Assembly: GCA_002339675.1 (NCBI GenBank)
Contig: DDKB01000017.1
Coordinates: 62,001 to 126,000 of the forward strand
Reading direction: 5' to 3'
Source: Stutzerimonas stutzeri
GTDB taxonomy: Bacteria; Pseudomonadota; Gammaproteobacteria; Pseudomonadales; Pseudomonadaceae
DNA length: 64,000 nucleotides
In this document: positions 26,459 through 34,935 of the stretch, in pieces
How positions within the stretch are numbered: position 1 is the stretch's first letter
Layout: every line of letters begins with the position of its first letter
The notes under the pieces: model-generated
What the model was told of the DNA's origin: nothing
The model's input: only the letters and a program-made list of their open reading frames with translations
The model's database searches: none
Made by a program: the position numbers and the translations under genes

Positions 26459-27448
26459 ATGGCCAAGCTCCGAATCCTCTTTGATAACTTCACTCTGGCC
26501 CTGCTCGCCGTGGTTGCCATTGCCACGCTGTTTCCCTGCGAAGGGCGCGGCGCGGTGTTCTTCGAATGGCTGACGGCGGCCGCCATCGCGCTGCTGTTCT
26601 TCATGCACGGCGCCAAGCTGTCGCGCGAAGCCATCCTCGCCGGTGCCGGTCACTGGCGGCTGCATCTGTTGGTGTTTGCCTGCACCTTCGTCATGTTTCC
26701 ACTGCTGGGGCTGGCACTGAAACCGGTGCTGACTCCGCTGGTCGGTGACGACCTTTACCTGGGCATGCTCTATCTCTGCGCACTGCCCGCCACCGTGCAA
26801 TCGGCCATCGCCTTTACCTCGCTGGCGCGCGGCAATGTGCCCGCGGCCATCTGCAGCGCGGCGGCGTCGAGCCTGATCGGCATCTTCCTCACACCGCTGC
26901 TGGTGTTGCTGTTGATGGGCGTCGAAGGCGATAGCGGTTCGACCCTGGATTCGATCGGCAAGATCGTGCTGCAGTTGCTGGTGCCCTTCGTCGCCGGGCA
27001 GGTCGCGCGCCGCTGGATCGGCGCCTGGGTGACGCGCAACAAGAGCTGGCTGAAGACGGTCGATCAAAGCTCGATCCTGCTGGTGGTCTACACGGCGTTC
27101 AGTGGCGCAGTGGTCGAGGGGCTCTGGCAGCTTGTGCCGGTGGGTCATCTGCTGGGGCTGGTCGTCGCCTGCTGCCTGCTGCTGGCGATCGTGCTGTGGC
27201 TGACCAGCGTGCTGGCCAAGGTGTTTTGTTTCAACCTCGAAGACCGCATCACCATCCTCTTCGCCGGCTCGAAGAAGAGCCTGGCGACCGGGGTGCCCAT
27301 GGCCCAGGTGCTCTTCGCCACCAGCGCAGTCGGTATGATCATCCTGCCGCTGATGCTGTTCCACCAGATCCAGCTGATGGTCTGCACGGTGCTCGCCCAG
27401 CGCTACGCGCGGCGGCCTGAATTGCCGGAGGAGGTGGCGGTCCAATAA
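26459..27448 (+). CDS. bile acid:sodium symporter family transporter (SBF-like)
   Basis: A 329-residue integral membrane protein with about ten transmembrane helices, matching the SBF-like family PF13593 (bacterial relatives of ASBT/P7). Recognisable parts are AAIALLFFMHGAKLSREAI, the crossover region ALPATVQSAIAFTSLARGN, and the C-terminal ITILFAGSKKSLATGVPMAQVLF. AAGGAA lies 6 bases before ATG 26459. Family members move organic anions with Na+, and bacterial substrates are mostly unknown. The neighbouring divergent AraC-type gene is its likely regulator. Confidence 0.87.
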   Translation: MAKLRILFDNFTLALLAVVAIATLFPCEGRGAVFFEWLTAAAIALLFFMHGAKLSREAILAGAGHWRLHLLVFACTFVMFPLLGLALKPVLTPLVGDDLYLGMLYLCALPATVQSAIAFTSLARGNVPAAICSAAASSLIGIFLTPLLVLLLMGVEGDSGSTLDSIGKIVLQLLVPFVAGQVARRWIGAWVTRNKSWLKTVDQSSILLVVYTAFSGAVVEGLWQLVPVGHLLGLVVACCLLLAIVLWLTSVLAKVFCFNLEDRITILFAGSKKSLATGVPMAQVLFATSAVGMIILPLMLFHQIQLMVCTVLAQRYARRPELPEEVAVQ

Positions 27449-27582
27449 CCGGTACGGATGCCCGCTGCTCGCGTCGTTTGGTCGTGCATAGCGCCGCTCT
27501 ATCGCCGCGTTCCCCAGCTGCGCACTCGGGCATTTGTCTTTAACATGCACCGGTGATCATTCATTCAGAAGGGGCAACTGCC

Positions 27583-29631
27583 GTGACCGATACCAACCCG
27601 CTGCTTCGGGACTTCGACCTGCCGCCCTATTCCGAGATTCGCCCGGAACACGTCGAGCCGGCGGTCGATACCGTCCTCGGCGAGAACCGCGTCGCCTTGC
27701 AGGAATTGCTCAGCCGCCCGGCCGAGAGCCTCGACTGGAGCACCCTGGTGGTTGGCCTCGACGAAATGAACGAGCGCCTCAGCCGCGCCTGGGGCCCGGT
27801 CAGCCATCTCAACGCGGTGTGCAACAACCCGGAACTGCGCAGCGCTTACGAGGCCTGCTTGCCGAAGCTCTCGGCCTACGCCACCGAGCTGGGCCAGAAT
27901 CCCGATCTGTTCGCCGCCTACCAGGCGCTGTCGGTGAGCCCGGAGGCAGACGGCTTCGACGTGGCGCAAAAGACCATCATCGACCATGCCCTGCGTGACT
28001 TCCGCCTGTCCGGCATCGACCTGCCGCCCGCCGAGCAGCAGCGTTTCGGCGCGATCCGCATGAAGCTCGCCGAGCTGGGCAGCACCTTCTCCAACCAGTT
28101 GCTCGACGCGACCCAGGCCTGGACCAAGCATGTCACCGACGAAAACCTGCTGGCCGGCATCACCGATTCGGCCAAGGCGCAGATGGCCGAAGCCGCCAAG
28201 GCCAAGGAGCTGGATGGCTGGCTGATCAGCCTGGAGTTCCCCAGTTACTACGCCGTGATGACCTACGCCGACAATCGTGAGTTGCGCGAAGAGGTCTACG
28301 TCGCCTACTCCACCCGTGCCTCCGACCAAGGGCCGAATGCCGGCCAGTTCGACAATGGCCCGGTGATGGAGCAGATCCTCGACCTGCGTCAGGAACTGGC
28401 ACAGCTGCTGGGCTTCGGCAACTACGCCGAGCTGTCGTTGGCGACCAAGATGGCCGACAGTACCGACCAGGTGCTGGGTTTCCTGCGGGATCTGGCCACG
28501 CGCAGCAAGCCGTTCGCCGAGCGCGACCTGAAAGAATTGCGCGCCTTCGCCGCCGAGCAGGGCGTCACCGATCTGCAGAGTTGGGACGTCAATTACTTCG
28601 GCGAGAAGCTGCGCCAGGCCCGCTACAGCCTGAGCCAGGAAGAACTGCGTGCGTACTTTCCGGTGGACAAGGTGCTGTCCGGCCTGTTCGCCATCGTCAA
28701 GCGCCTCTACGGCATCGAGATTCACGAGCTGGAAGGCTTCGACAGCTGGCATCCCGATGTACGCCTGTTCGAAATCCGCGAGAAGGGCGAGCACGTCGGG
28801 CGCTTCTTCTTCGACCTCTACGCACGGGCCAACAAGCGCGGTGGTGCCTGGATGGACGGCGCGCGCGACAAGCGCCGCACCTGCCTCGGCACGTTGCAAA
28901 CGCCGGTGGCCAATCTGGTCTGCAACTTCACCCCGCCGGTGGGCGAGCGGCCGGCGCTGCTGACCCATGATGAAGTGACCACGCTGTTCCACGAGTTCGG
29001 CCATGGCCTGCATCACCTGCTGACCCAGGTCGAACATGCCGGTGCCTCGGGCATCAATGGCGTGGCCTGGGACGCGGTCGAGCTGCCGAGCCAGTTCATG
29101 GAGAACTGGTGCTGGGAGCCGGAGGGGCTGGCGCTGATCTCCGGCCACTACCAGACCGGCGAAACCCTGCCGCAGGATCTGCTCGACAAGATGCTGGCCG
29201 CGAAGAACTTCCAGTCCGGCCTGATGATGGTGCGTCAGCTGGAGTTCTCACTGTTCGACTTCGAGCTGCACGCCACCCACGGCGACGGCCGCAGCGTGCT
29301 GCAGGTGCTGGAAAGCATCCGCGACGAGGTCTCGGTAATGCGTCCGCCCGCGAGTAACCGCTTCCCCAACAGCTTCGCGCACATCTTCTCTGGCGGCTAC
29401 GCGGCTGGCTATTACAGCTACAAGTGGGCCGAGGTGCTCTCCTCCGACGCCTTCTCGCGCTTCGAGGAAGAGGGCGTGTTCAACCCCGACACGGGTCGCG
29501 CTTTTCGCGAGGCGATCCTGGCGCGCGGCGGCTCGCAGGAGCCGATGGTGCTGTTCGTCGACTTCCGCGGCCGCGAGCCGTCCACCGATGCGCTGCTGCG
29601 CCATCTCGGCCTGACGGAGAAGGTGGCATGA
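27583..29631 (+). CDS. prlC: oligopeptidase A
   Basis: A 682-residue M3-family zinc metallopeptidase that degrades oligopeptides, including cleaved signal peptides, in the cytoplasm. The active site is TTLFHEFGHGLHHLL with the distal Glu ligand in MENWCWEPEGL, and it has a family-typical C-terminus (GYYSYKWAEVLSSDAFSRFEEEG). GTG 27583 (MTDTNPLLRDFDLPPYSEIRPEHV) with AAGGGG upstream matches the family N-terminus better than the GTG at 27553. The next gene, yheV, starts inside its stop codon (ATGA), a pairing common in pseudomonads. Confidence 0.95.
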   Translation: MTDTNPLLRDFDLPPYSEIRPEHVEPAVDTVLGENRVALQELLSRPAESLDWSTLVVGLDEMNERLSRAWGPVSHLNAVCNNPELRSAYEACLPKLSAYATELGQNPDLFAAYQALSVSPEADGFDVAQKTIIDHALRDFRLSGIDLPPAEQQRFGAIRMKLAELGSTFSNQLLDATQAWTKHVTDENLLAGITDSAKAQMAEAAKAKELDGWLISLEFPSYYAVMTYADNRELREEVYVAYSTRASDQGPNAGQFDNGPVMEQILDLRQELAQLLGFGNYAELSLATKMADSTDQVLGFLRDLATRSKPFAERDLKELRAFAAEQGVTDLQSWDVNYFGEKLRQARYSLSQEELRAYFPVDKVLSGLFAIVKRLYGIEIHELEGFDSWHPDVRLFEIREKGEHVGRFFFDLYARANKRGGAWMDGARDKRRTCLGTLQTPVANLVCNFTPPVGERPALLTHDEVTTLFHEFGHGLHHLLTQVEHAGASGINGVAWDAVELPSQFMENWCWEPEGLALISGHYQTGETLPQDLLDKMLAAKNFQSGLMMVRQLEFSLFDFELHATHGDGRSVLQVLESIRDEVSVMRPPASNRFPNSFAHIFSGGYAAGYYSYKWAEVLSSDAFSRFEEEGVFNPDTGRAFREAILARGGSQEPMVLFVDFRGREPSTDALLRHLGLTEKVA

Positions 29632-29906
29632 GCGACGCGCCCAAGGTGACCACCAAGCGCTTCATCGCCGGGGCGGTATGCCCGGCGTGCAGCGCCAGCG
29701 ACAGCATCAAGATGTGGGACGTCGATGGCGTTCCGCATCGCGAGTGCGTCGAGTGCGGCTACGCCGACACCCTCAACGCCCAGGGCCAGTCGGTGCCCAT
29801 GGAATTGGGCACGCGGGTCAACCAGGCCAAGCCGAAGCCGGCCGATCCGCAGGTGCAGGCTGTGCAATTCTTCCCCAATCCGAAGTTGAAGAAAAAGCCC
29901 GACTGA
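29628..29906 (+). CDS. yheV: YheV-family zinc-ribbon-like protein
   Basis: A 92-residue protein with two CxxC pairs (VCPACSASD and ECVECGYAD) around an acidic turn, i.e. a small zinc ribbon as in E. coli YheV (PF09526). The tail is Lys/Pro-rich (PNPKLKKKPD). Translation is coupled to prlC by an ATGA overlap. Function is not established; the conserved pairing with prlC suggests a role in the same process, but that is only inference. Confidence 0.85.
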   Translation: MSDAPKVTTKRFIAGAVCPACSASDSIKMWDVDGVPHRECVECGYADTLNAQGQSVPMELGTRVNQAKPKPADPQVQAVQFFPNPKLKKKPD

Positions 29907-29923
29907 TCCGCAGGAGGCTCGCC

Positions 29924-30691
29924 ATGTGGCATCTCACCTGTGGCGACCTCGCCGCGGACAACGTCCGGCCGCTGCTGGCTGATGGCAGCGAGGTCCGCGT
30001 GCTGCGCGATGACCTGGCCGTTGGCCCGCTAGCCGGCATCGATACGCCGCCGTGCGCGGGGCGGCTGGCCTTCTGGGAAACCCTGTGGCCCACGGCCATG
30101 ACACCGCGCCCGGATTTCTCCGGCATTGCCGGCGATGCGTTGTGGCTCGAGGCGCTCTCTGGTCAGTTGCGGCCGGTCACCGTCTGGCATGGCGACAGCG
30201 CCTCCGAGCAGCTGCTGCTGGCGCGGGTGGCCGCGGCGCTGGAGGGAAGTTCGCGGCCCTTTTACGAAGTCGCCTGCGGCACCGGTGACAGCCGGGTCGG
30301 TGCACGCATGGCGGTGTCCATGCATACGTCCGAAGCGCTGGTGGCGCTCGACCAACCGCGACCTGTCGAGCCAGCCAGGGTCGCCGCGCTCGCCAATCAG
30401 TGGCGCGCTGCCGTGGCGGAAAACGCTGCGATACGCCGATGGCGGGAGGGGCGTTTCGTCGGCGAGGACTATCGGCAGATCGACCATGAACTGACCGAAG
30501 CCTGCGGTGATGAGGCCATGCCGTTGTCCCGCGCCATGGCCGAGGTCATGGCCCGCTGCGACGGTTTTTTCGCGACGGACATGTTGCTGTACTGGCGCGC
30601 CCGGGAGCTGGCGCAGCGCGGCGTGCTACGCCTGACCGATGACCACGGTGCTGGCTATGCATCGGTGCAGGTGCGTCGCGCAGCGGGTTGA
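29924..30691 (+). CDS. DUF1835 domain protein
   Basis: A 255-residue soluble protein with the DUF1835 N-terminus (HLTCGDLAADNVRPLLADGSEVRVLRDDLAVGPL) and a C-terminal DUF3658-like part (ENAAIRRWREGRFVGEDYRQIDHELTEAC...). AGGAGG lies 8 bases before ATG 29924 and the gene follows yheV by 17 bases, so it is likely on the same transcript. No catalytic motif is recognised and the family has no assigned function. Confidence 0.78.
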   Translation: MWHLTCGDLAADNVRPLLADGSEVRVLRDDLAVGPLAGIDTPPCAGRLAFWETLWPTAMTPRPDFSGIAGDALWLEALSGQLRPVTVWHGDSASEQLLLARVAAALEGSSRPFYEVACGTGDSRVGARMAVSMHTSEALVALDQPRPVEPARVAALANQWRAAVAENAAIRRWREGRFVGEDYRQIDHELTEACGDEAMPLSRAMAEVMARCDGFFATDMLLYWRARELAQRGVLRLTDDHGAGYASVQVRRAAG

Positions 30692-30754
30692 GCTGGCCTC
30701 CACCGCGCCGGCCTCTCGTCCAGGTCGCAACCGCAATCGAATCCCCGTGTCGGC

Positions 30755-31828
30755 TCAGCCGGCGATCTTTCCGCCGGCCAGTTCCGGACGCGCCGCGCGT
30801 GCGAAGCGCTGCTTGAGTTTCATGGCCGGTGACTCGATCAGGTGCCAGGACAGGATCGCCAGCAGCAGCGTGGGCGCGAGGCTGATGACGGTCAGCCCGA
30901 ACACGCCAATCTCCGGCCCCAGCAGGTAAACCGTCAGTTGCTGGAACGGGAAGGCATAGATGTACATGCCGTAGGAAAAGTCGCCGTACTTGCCGAACCG
31001 GGCGATCAGCGGGATCGGTGCATAGGCGAGGTAGATCACTAGATAGGGCAGCGCCACCATGTAGACGTAGGGGCCCGCCTGGGTATGGAAGGTCAGGCCG
31101 AGGGCGGCGGTCAGCAGCACGGCTATCCAGCCGCGCCACGGCAACGCGTCGCGATAGAGATAGATCGCGGCGCCGGTGAAATACAGCAGCCCCAATTTGA
31201 AAAAATTCGCGATGAAGAAGGATTCGATCCCGAGGCAGCCGAGCAGCCAGAAATAGCCGACGGCAAGGCCGGCGATGGGCAGGAAAATCAGCCTGCGTTG
31301 CAACAGCCCGGTCAGGCCCATGATCAATACGCCGACATACATCATCACTTCCAGCGGCAGTGTCCACAGCGAGCCGTTCACCACGTTCGGATAGATGTTC
31401 TGGCTGAACACGCCGGGCAACTCGAAGCGCGTGATGAGCAAGATGTTCTGCAGGTACGTCCAGGTGACGGAAGACGAGAGATAGCTGCTCAATGGGCGGT
31501 CGGTTACCAGCGGGCCGATGATGAACGCCGACAGCACAACCGCCAGTACCAAGGCCGGGAAAACCCGCAGCGCGCGTTTGATGAGGAAACTTCGTGCGCT
31601 GCTGCTGTTGAGCCAGGACGAGGTGATCAGGTAGCCGCTGATCACGAAGAAGACCGCAACGGCAAACTCGCCGCCGTTTTCGTAGCCGGTGAGCCGCTCA
31701 ATGGGCTCGTCCGGTCGACGTCCGGTCAGCGGGTAGCTGTGCACCAGCAGTACCAGCGAGGCGGCTAGAAACCGCAGGCAATCGAAGTTGTTTTCGCGGG
31801 CAGCTGTCAGATGAGGGCGGGCGGGCAT
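30755..31828 (-). CDS. acyltransferase family 3 membrane protein
   Basis: A 357-residue integral membrane O-acyltransferase (PF01757; OafA/YrhL group) with about ten helices. The family marks are NNFDCLRFLAASLVLLVHSYP with the catalytic-type His, the FAVAVFFVISGYLITSSW block with R later in SFLIKRALRVFPAL, and WTLPLEVMMYVGVL. Such enzymes acetylate or succinylate surface polysaccharides or lipid-linked sugars. GGAGG lies 6 bases before ATG 31828, which selects this start over two upstream ATGs. It stands alone; no adjacent glycan genes identify its acceptor. It diverges from the LexA-controlled radical SAM gene. Confidence 0.88.
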   Translation of the reverse strand: MPARPHLTAARENNFDCLRFLAASLVLLVHSYPLTGRRPDEPIERLTGYENGGEFAVAVFFVISGYLITSSWLNSSSARSFLIKRALRVFPALVLAVVLSAFIIGPLVTDRPLSSYLSSSVTWTYLQNILLITRFELPGVFSQNIYPNVVNGSLWTLPLEVMMYVGVLIMGLTGLLQRRLIFLPIAGLAVGYFWLLGCLGIESFFIANFFKLGLLYFTGAAIYLYRDALPWRGWIAVLLTAALGLTFHTQAGPYVYMVALPYLVIYLAYAPIPLIARFGKYGDFSYGMYIYAFPFQQLTVYLLGPEIGVFGLTVISLAPTLLLAILSWHLIESPAMKLKQRFARAARPELAGGKIAG

Positions 31829-31943
31829 CTCAACCTCCATGTCGATACCAGTACTGAGCATTGGTCACGGTGATGGCGAAATAATTCCGCGTATGCCCCC
31901 TTTCCCGACAGCTGGTATACGGTTCAGCGTTGGCTCAGTCATA

Positions 31944-31959
31944 CTGTATATAAATACAG
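31944..31959 (+). promoter_or_regulatory. LexA (SOS) box
   Basis: CTGTATATAAATACAG fits CTG-N10-CAG, with an AT-rich centre, and is very close to the gammaproteobacterial consensus. It lies 16 bases upstream of ATG 31976 and includes a TATAAA that could serve as the -10, so LexA binding should block initiation. In P. aeruginosa, the homologue PA0069 belongs to the reported LexA regulon, which supports the call. Confidence 0.88.
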
Positions 31960-31975
31960 TTATGAGGGGTCGATC

Positions 31976-33040
31976 ATGCCCGTTCCGTCGCCGACGCCGC
32001 GTGGTCGCGGCACTGCAATCAACCCGGATAACCGTTTCGCCCCGACACGCAGCGAAGCCTATGACGATGGCTGGGAGCAGGAGGTGCCGCCCACCCGTGC
32101 TACGGAAATCCGCTTCGAGACGGCGAAAAGCGTGCTCACCCGCAACCAGTCGCCGGATGTCGGCTTCGATCGCTCCGTCAATCCCTATCGCGGCTGTGAA
32201 CACGGTTGCATCTACTGCTTCGCAAGGCCCAGCCACGCCTATTGGGACCTGTCGCCGGGCATCGACTTCGAAACGCGGTTGATCGCCAAGACCAACCTGG
32301 CCGAATGCCTGGAACAGGCGCTTTCCAAGCCGGGCTACGTGCCACAGCCCATCGCGCTGGGGGTCAATACCGATGCCTATCAGCCGCTCGAGCGCGAGCA
32401 GCGCCTGACCCGCCAGGCACTGGAGGTTCTGCTGCGTTTCAAGCACCCGGTGCACATCATCACCAAGGGCTCGCTGGTGTTGCGCGACCTCGACATGCTC
32501 GTGCCACTGGCCGAGCAGCGGCTGGTCAGTGTCTCGGTCAGCCTGACGACGCTGGACGACGAGCTCAAGCGCATCATGGAGCCGCGCACCGCTTCGCCCG
32601 CGGCGCGCTTGCGGGTTTTGCGTACCCTCCATGAGGCCGGCGTGCCGGTCAGTGTGATGTGCGCGCCGATGATTCCGATGATCAACGACATGGAGCTCGA
32701 ACGCATGCTGGAGGCCGCGCGGGAAGCCGGCGCTCGGTCGGCCGGCTACGTGCTGTTGCGGCTGCCGCATGAGGTGGCCACGCTGTTTGACGAGTGGCTG
32801 CAGGAGCATTTCCCGCAGCGCGCCGCCCACGTCATGAGCCTCGTGCGCCAGTCGAGGGGCGGCAAGGACTACGACAGCCGCTTTGGCAGCCGCATGCGCG
32901 GTGAGGGGCAATTCGCCCAGTTGCTCGCCCAGCGTTTCCAGCTGGCCTGCAAGCGATTGGGTTACAGCCGCCGAGACCAGAACTATGGCCTGGACTGCAC
33001 CCGCTTCGCCCCTCCCGGGCAGCAGATGAACCTGCTGTGA
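31976..33040 (+). CDS. PA0069-family radical SAM protein (SplB-like)
   Basis: A 354-residue radical SAM enzyme. The 4Fe-4S ligands are in NPYRGCEHGCIYCFARPSH (CxxxCxxC, residues 66-84), and the barrel contains ALGVNTDAYQPLE and a GSLVLRDLDML segment as in the SplB-like/Rv2578c group. A C-terminal YGLDCTRFAPPGQQMNL is typical of the PA0069 family. Spore photolyase similarity and the LexA box immediately upstream point to a DNA-damage role, but the reaction is unknown. Its start is fixed by the ribosome site GAGGGG at -12 to -7. Confidence 0.9.
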   Translation: MPVPSPTPRGRGTAINPDNRFAPTRSEAYDDGWEQEVPPTRATEIRFETAKSVLTRNQSPDVGFDRSVNPYRGCEHGCIYCFARPSHAYWDLSPGIDFETRLIAKTNLAECLEQALSKPGYVPQPIALGVNTDAYQPLEREQRLTRQALEVLLRFKHPVHIITKGSLVLRDLDMLVPLAEQRLVSVSVSLTTLDDELKRIMEPRTASPAARLRVLRTLHEAGVPVSVMCAPMIPMINDMELERMLEAAREAGARSAGYVLLRLPHEVATLFDEWLQEHFPQRAAHVMSLVRQSRGGKDYDSRFGSRMRGEGQFAQLLAQRFQLACKRLGYSRRDQNYGLDCTRFAPPGQQMNLL

Positions 33041-33066
33041 ACGGTATTCTCGCGAAACGGGCATTG

Positions 33067-33087
33067 TCGCGGAGCCGCTCTTACAGG
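33067..33087. repeat. REP-like palindrome, CGCTCTTACAGG type
   Basis: TCGCGGAGCCGCTCTTACAG resembles the Pseudomonas intergenic unit with a GCGGAGCCGC stem and a CTC(C/T)TACA tail. It lies just past the radical SAM stop. A separate perfect hairpin CCCCTGA-TTT-TCAGGGG lies at 33227-33243 without a T run. Otherwise the 279-base spacer to the next gene is empty. Confidence 0.45.
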
Positions 33088-33319
33088 GGGCGGGCGCGGC
33101 GGGGTGTGATCGAGGGCGGGGCGTTGTCGTGCGGCGCGGCGCTGTCAGGTCGTCCCGGTTCATGCGGACGGCTGCAGGGCGCTGCGCGGCTGCGATGAGG
33201 GCAACGGAACTATTCACGGCCGCCGGCCCCTGATTTTCAGGGGGTGAGCGCCTGGGCATACCTCTGATCGCAGCGCGTCGGGATCTGCGATGCGCCGTCG
33301 TTAGTTCCGGAGGACTGAT

Positions 33320-33583
33320 TTGAACGCTTTTATCGATTTGCTGCAGTGGCCGGCCATGGTCGTCACCGTACTGGCGGCCTGGCTGATCGGCTCGCTGAAT
33401 CCGGGCCGACGGACGGTGGGGTTCTGGTGTTTTCTGCTGAGCAACCTGCTCTGGGTGATCTGGGGCTGGCAGGCTCACGCCTGGGCATTGATCGTCCTTC
33501 AGGTGTGCCTGGCGCTGATGAATATCCGCGGGGTGAAGAAAAATGACCACCCGGTTGAGGCCCAAACTCAGACCGGTGGGTAA
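33320..33583 (+). CDS. small two/three-helix membrane protein
   Basis: An 87-residue protein read from TTG 33320, preceded by a good GGAGG at 7 bases' distance. Three hydrophobic stretches (MVVTVLAAWLIGSL, VGFWCFLLSNLLWVIWGW, ALIVLQVCLALMNIRGV) predict an inner-membrane protein. The FLLSNLLWVIWGWQ...LALMNIRGVKKN pattern resembles small PnuC-like/amino-terminal transporter fragments annotated as hypothetical in pseudomonads. No function can be assigned. It lies directly upstream of the coxB promoter. Confidence 0.65.
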   Translation: MNAFIDLLQWPAMVVTVLAAWLIGSLNPGRRTVGFWCFLLSNLLWVIWGWQAHAWALIVLQVCLALMNIRGVKKNDHPVEAQTQTGG

Positions 33584-33588
33584 CGAAA

Positions 33589-33616
33589 TTGCCAGTCCGG
33601 CTTCGCTGTCTATACT
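33589..33616 (+). promoter_or_regulatory. putative sigma-70 promoter of the cox operon
   Basis: TTGCCA and TATACT are separated by 16 bases, overlapping the end of the upstream gene. Initiation just downstream would leave a leader of about 165 bases before coxB, whose ribosome site is AGGGGAACCC. No other sequence in the spacer fits as well. Confidence 0.5.
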
Positions 33617-33789
33617 CCGATCGTAGCGTACCGATTGATACCGACTGTGCGTGCAGAAACGAGGGCCGAGCCCGGTATCGGGACGGCCAGATCGGAGCGT
33701 AGTCAGACGATAGCTGTGCCTGGCTCCCTTTCGTGACAGGACAAAAGAGACAGTCGGCGGGATAACAAGAACCATAAGGGGAACCCGCA

Positions 33790-34923
33790 ATGTCGCGACA
33801 TCCACGAGTCTGGATGGGGGTGGGTCTGTGGTCGCTGTTCGGTCAGGCACAGGCCGCCTGGGAAACGAACATGCGGTCCGGCGCCACCGAAGTCAGCCGC
33901 TCCGTTTTCGATCTGCACATGACGATCTTCTGGATCTGCGTGATCATCGGCGTGGTGGTGTTCGCGGCGATGTTCTGGTCGATGTTCGCCCATCGCCGCT
34001 CCCGGCGGCTGGAGTCGGCGAACTTCCATGAGAATACGAAGGTCGAGGTCCTCTGGACCATCATTCCGCTGCTGATTCTCATCGGCATGGCCGTTCCGGC
34101 CACCCGCACGCTGATCCATATCTACGATGCCTCCGAATCGGACGTCGACATCCAGGTCACCGGCTATCAATGGAAGTGGCACTACAAGTACCTGGGCGAG
34201 GACGTCGAGTACTTCAGCAACCTGACTACGCCGCGCGACCAGATCAACAACCTCGCGCCGAAGGGTGAGCACTACCTGCTCGAGGTAGACGAGCCGCTGG
34301 TGATCCCGGCGGGCGCCAAGGTGCGCTTCCTGGTGACCGCGGCGGACGTGATCCATTCCTGGTGGGTGCCTGATCTGGCGGTGAAGAAGGATGCCATCCC
34401 CGGTTTTATCAACGAGGCCTGGACCCGCATCGACAAACCCGGCATCTACCGCGGCCAGTGCACCGAGCTCTGCGGCAAGGATCACGGCTTCATGCCGATC
34501 GTGGTGCAGGTCAAATCCCGGCCGGACTACGACACCTGGCTCGCCGGCAAGAAGGCCGAAGCGGCCAAGCTGGCCGAGCTGACCAGCAAGGAATGGACCC
34601 GTGAAGAGCTGGTCGCGCGTGGCGAGAAGGTCTACCTCACCAACTGCGCCAGCTGCCACCAACCGACCGGCGAAGGCCTGCCACCGATGTTCCCGGCGCT
34701 CAAGGGCTCGCCAGTTGCGACCGGCGAGGCAGAAGCGCACCTCAGCACAGTCGTCCATGGCCGTCCGGGTACGGCGATGCCGGCGTTCGGTCCGCAACTG
34801 TCGGAGGTCGACCTGGCGGCGGTGGTGACCTACGAGCGCAACGCCTGGGGTAACGACAAGGGCGACATGGTCACGCCGAAAGACGTGCTCGTCTTCAAAC
34901 AGGCCGAAGAAGCCACCCAGTAA
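33790..34923 (+). CDS. coxB: cytochrome c oxidase subunit II with fused cytochrome c domain
   Basis: A 377-residue subunit II of a caa3/aa3-type oxidase; it accepts electrons from cytochrome c on the periplasmic side. There is a signal peptide (MSRHPRVWMG...AQA), two transmembrane helices (IFWICVIIGVVVFAAMFW and VLWTIIPLLILIGMAV), then the CuA cupredoxin with IHSWWVPD and CTELCGKDHGFM (two Cys, Glu, His, Met ligands). Residues 270-365 add a class I cytochrome c domain with the haem site CASCH and a distal Met in GTAMPAFG. First gene of the oxidase operon. Confidence 0.96.
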   Translation: MSRHPRVWMGVGLWSLFGQAQAAWETNMRSGATEVSRSVFDLHMTIFWICVIIGVVVFAAMFWSMFAHRRSRRLESANFHENTKVEVLWTIIPLLILIGMAVPATRTLIHIYDASESDVDIQVTGYQWKWHYKYLGEDVEYFSNLTTPRDQINNLAPKGEHYLLEVDEPLVIPAGAKVRFLVTAADVIHSWWVPDLAVKKDAIPGFINEAWTRIDKPGIYRGQCTELCGKDHGFMPIVVQVKSRPDYDTWLAGKKAEAAKLAELTSKEWTREELVARGEKVYLTNCASCHQPTGEGLPPMFPALKGSPVATGEAEAHLSTVVHGRPGTAMPAFGPQLSEVDLAAVVTYERNAWGNDKGDMVTPKDVLVFKQAEEATQ

Positions 34924-34935
34924 GAGGATCAGGTG

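Noticed and set aside
33227..33243. Perfect hairpin CCCCTGA-TTT-TCAGGGG as a terminator
   Set aside because: There is no T run on either strand after the stem, so it is left as an unexplained palindrome.
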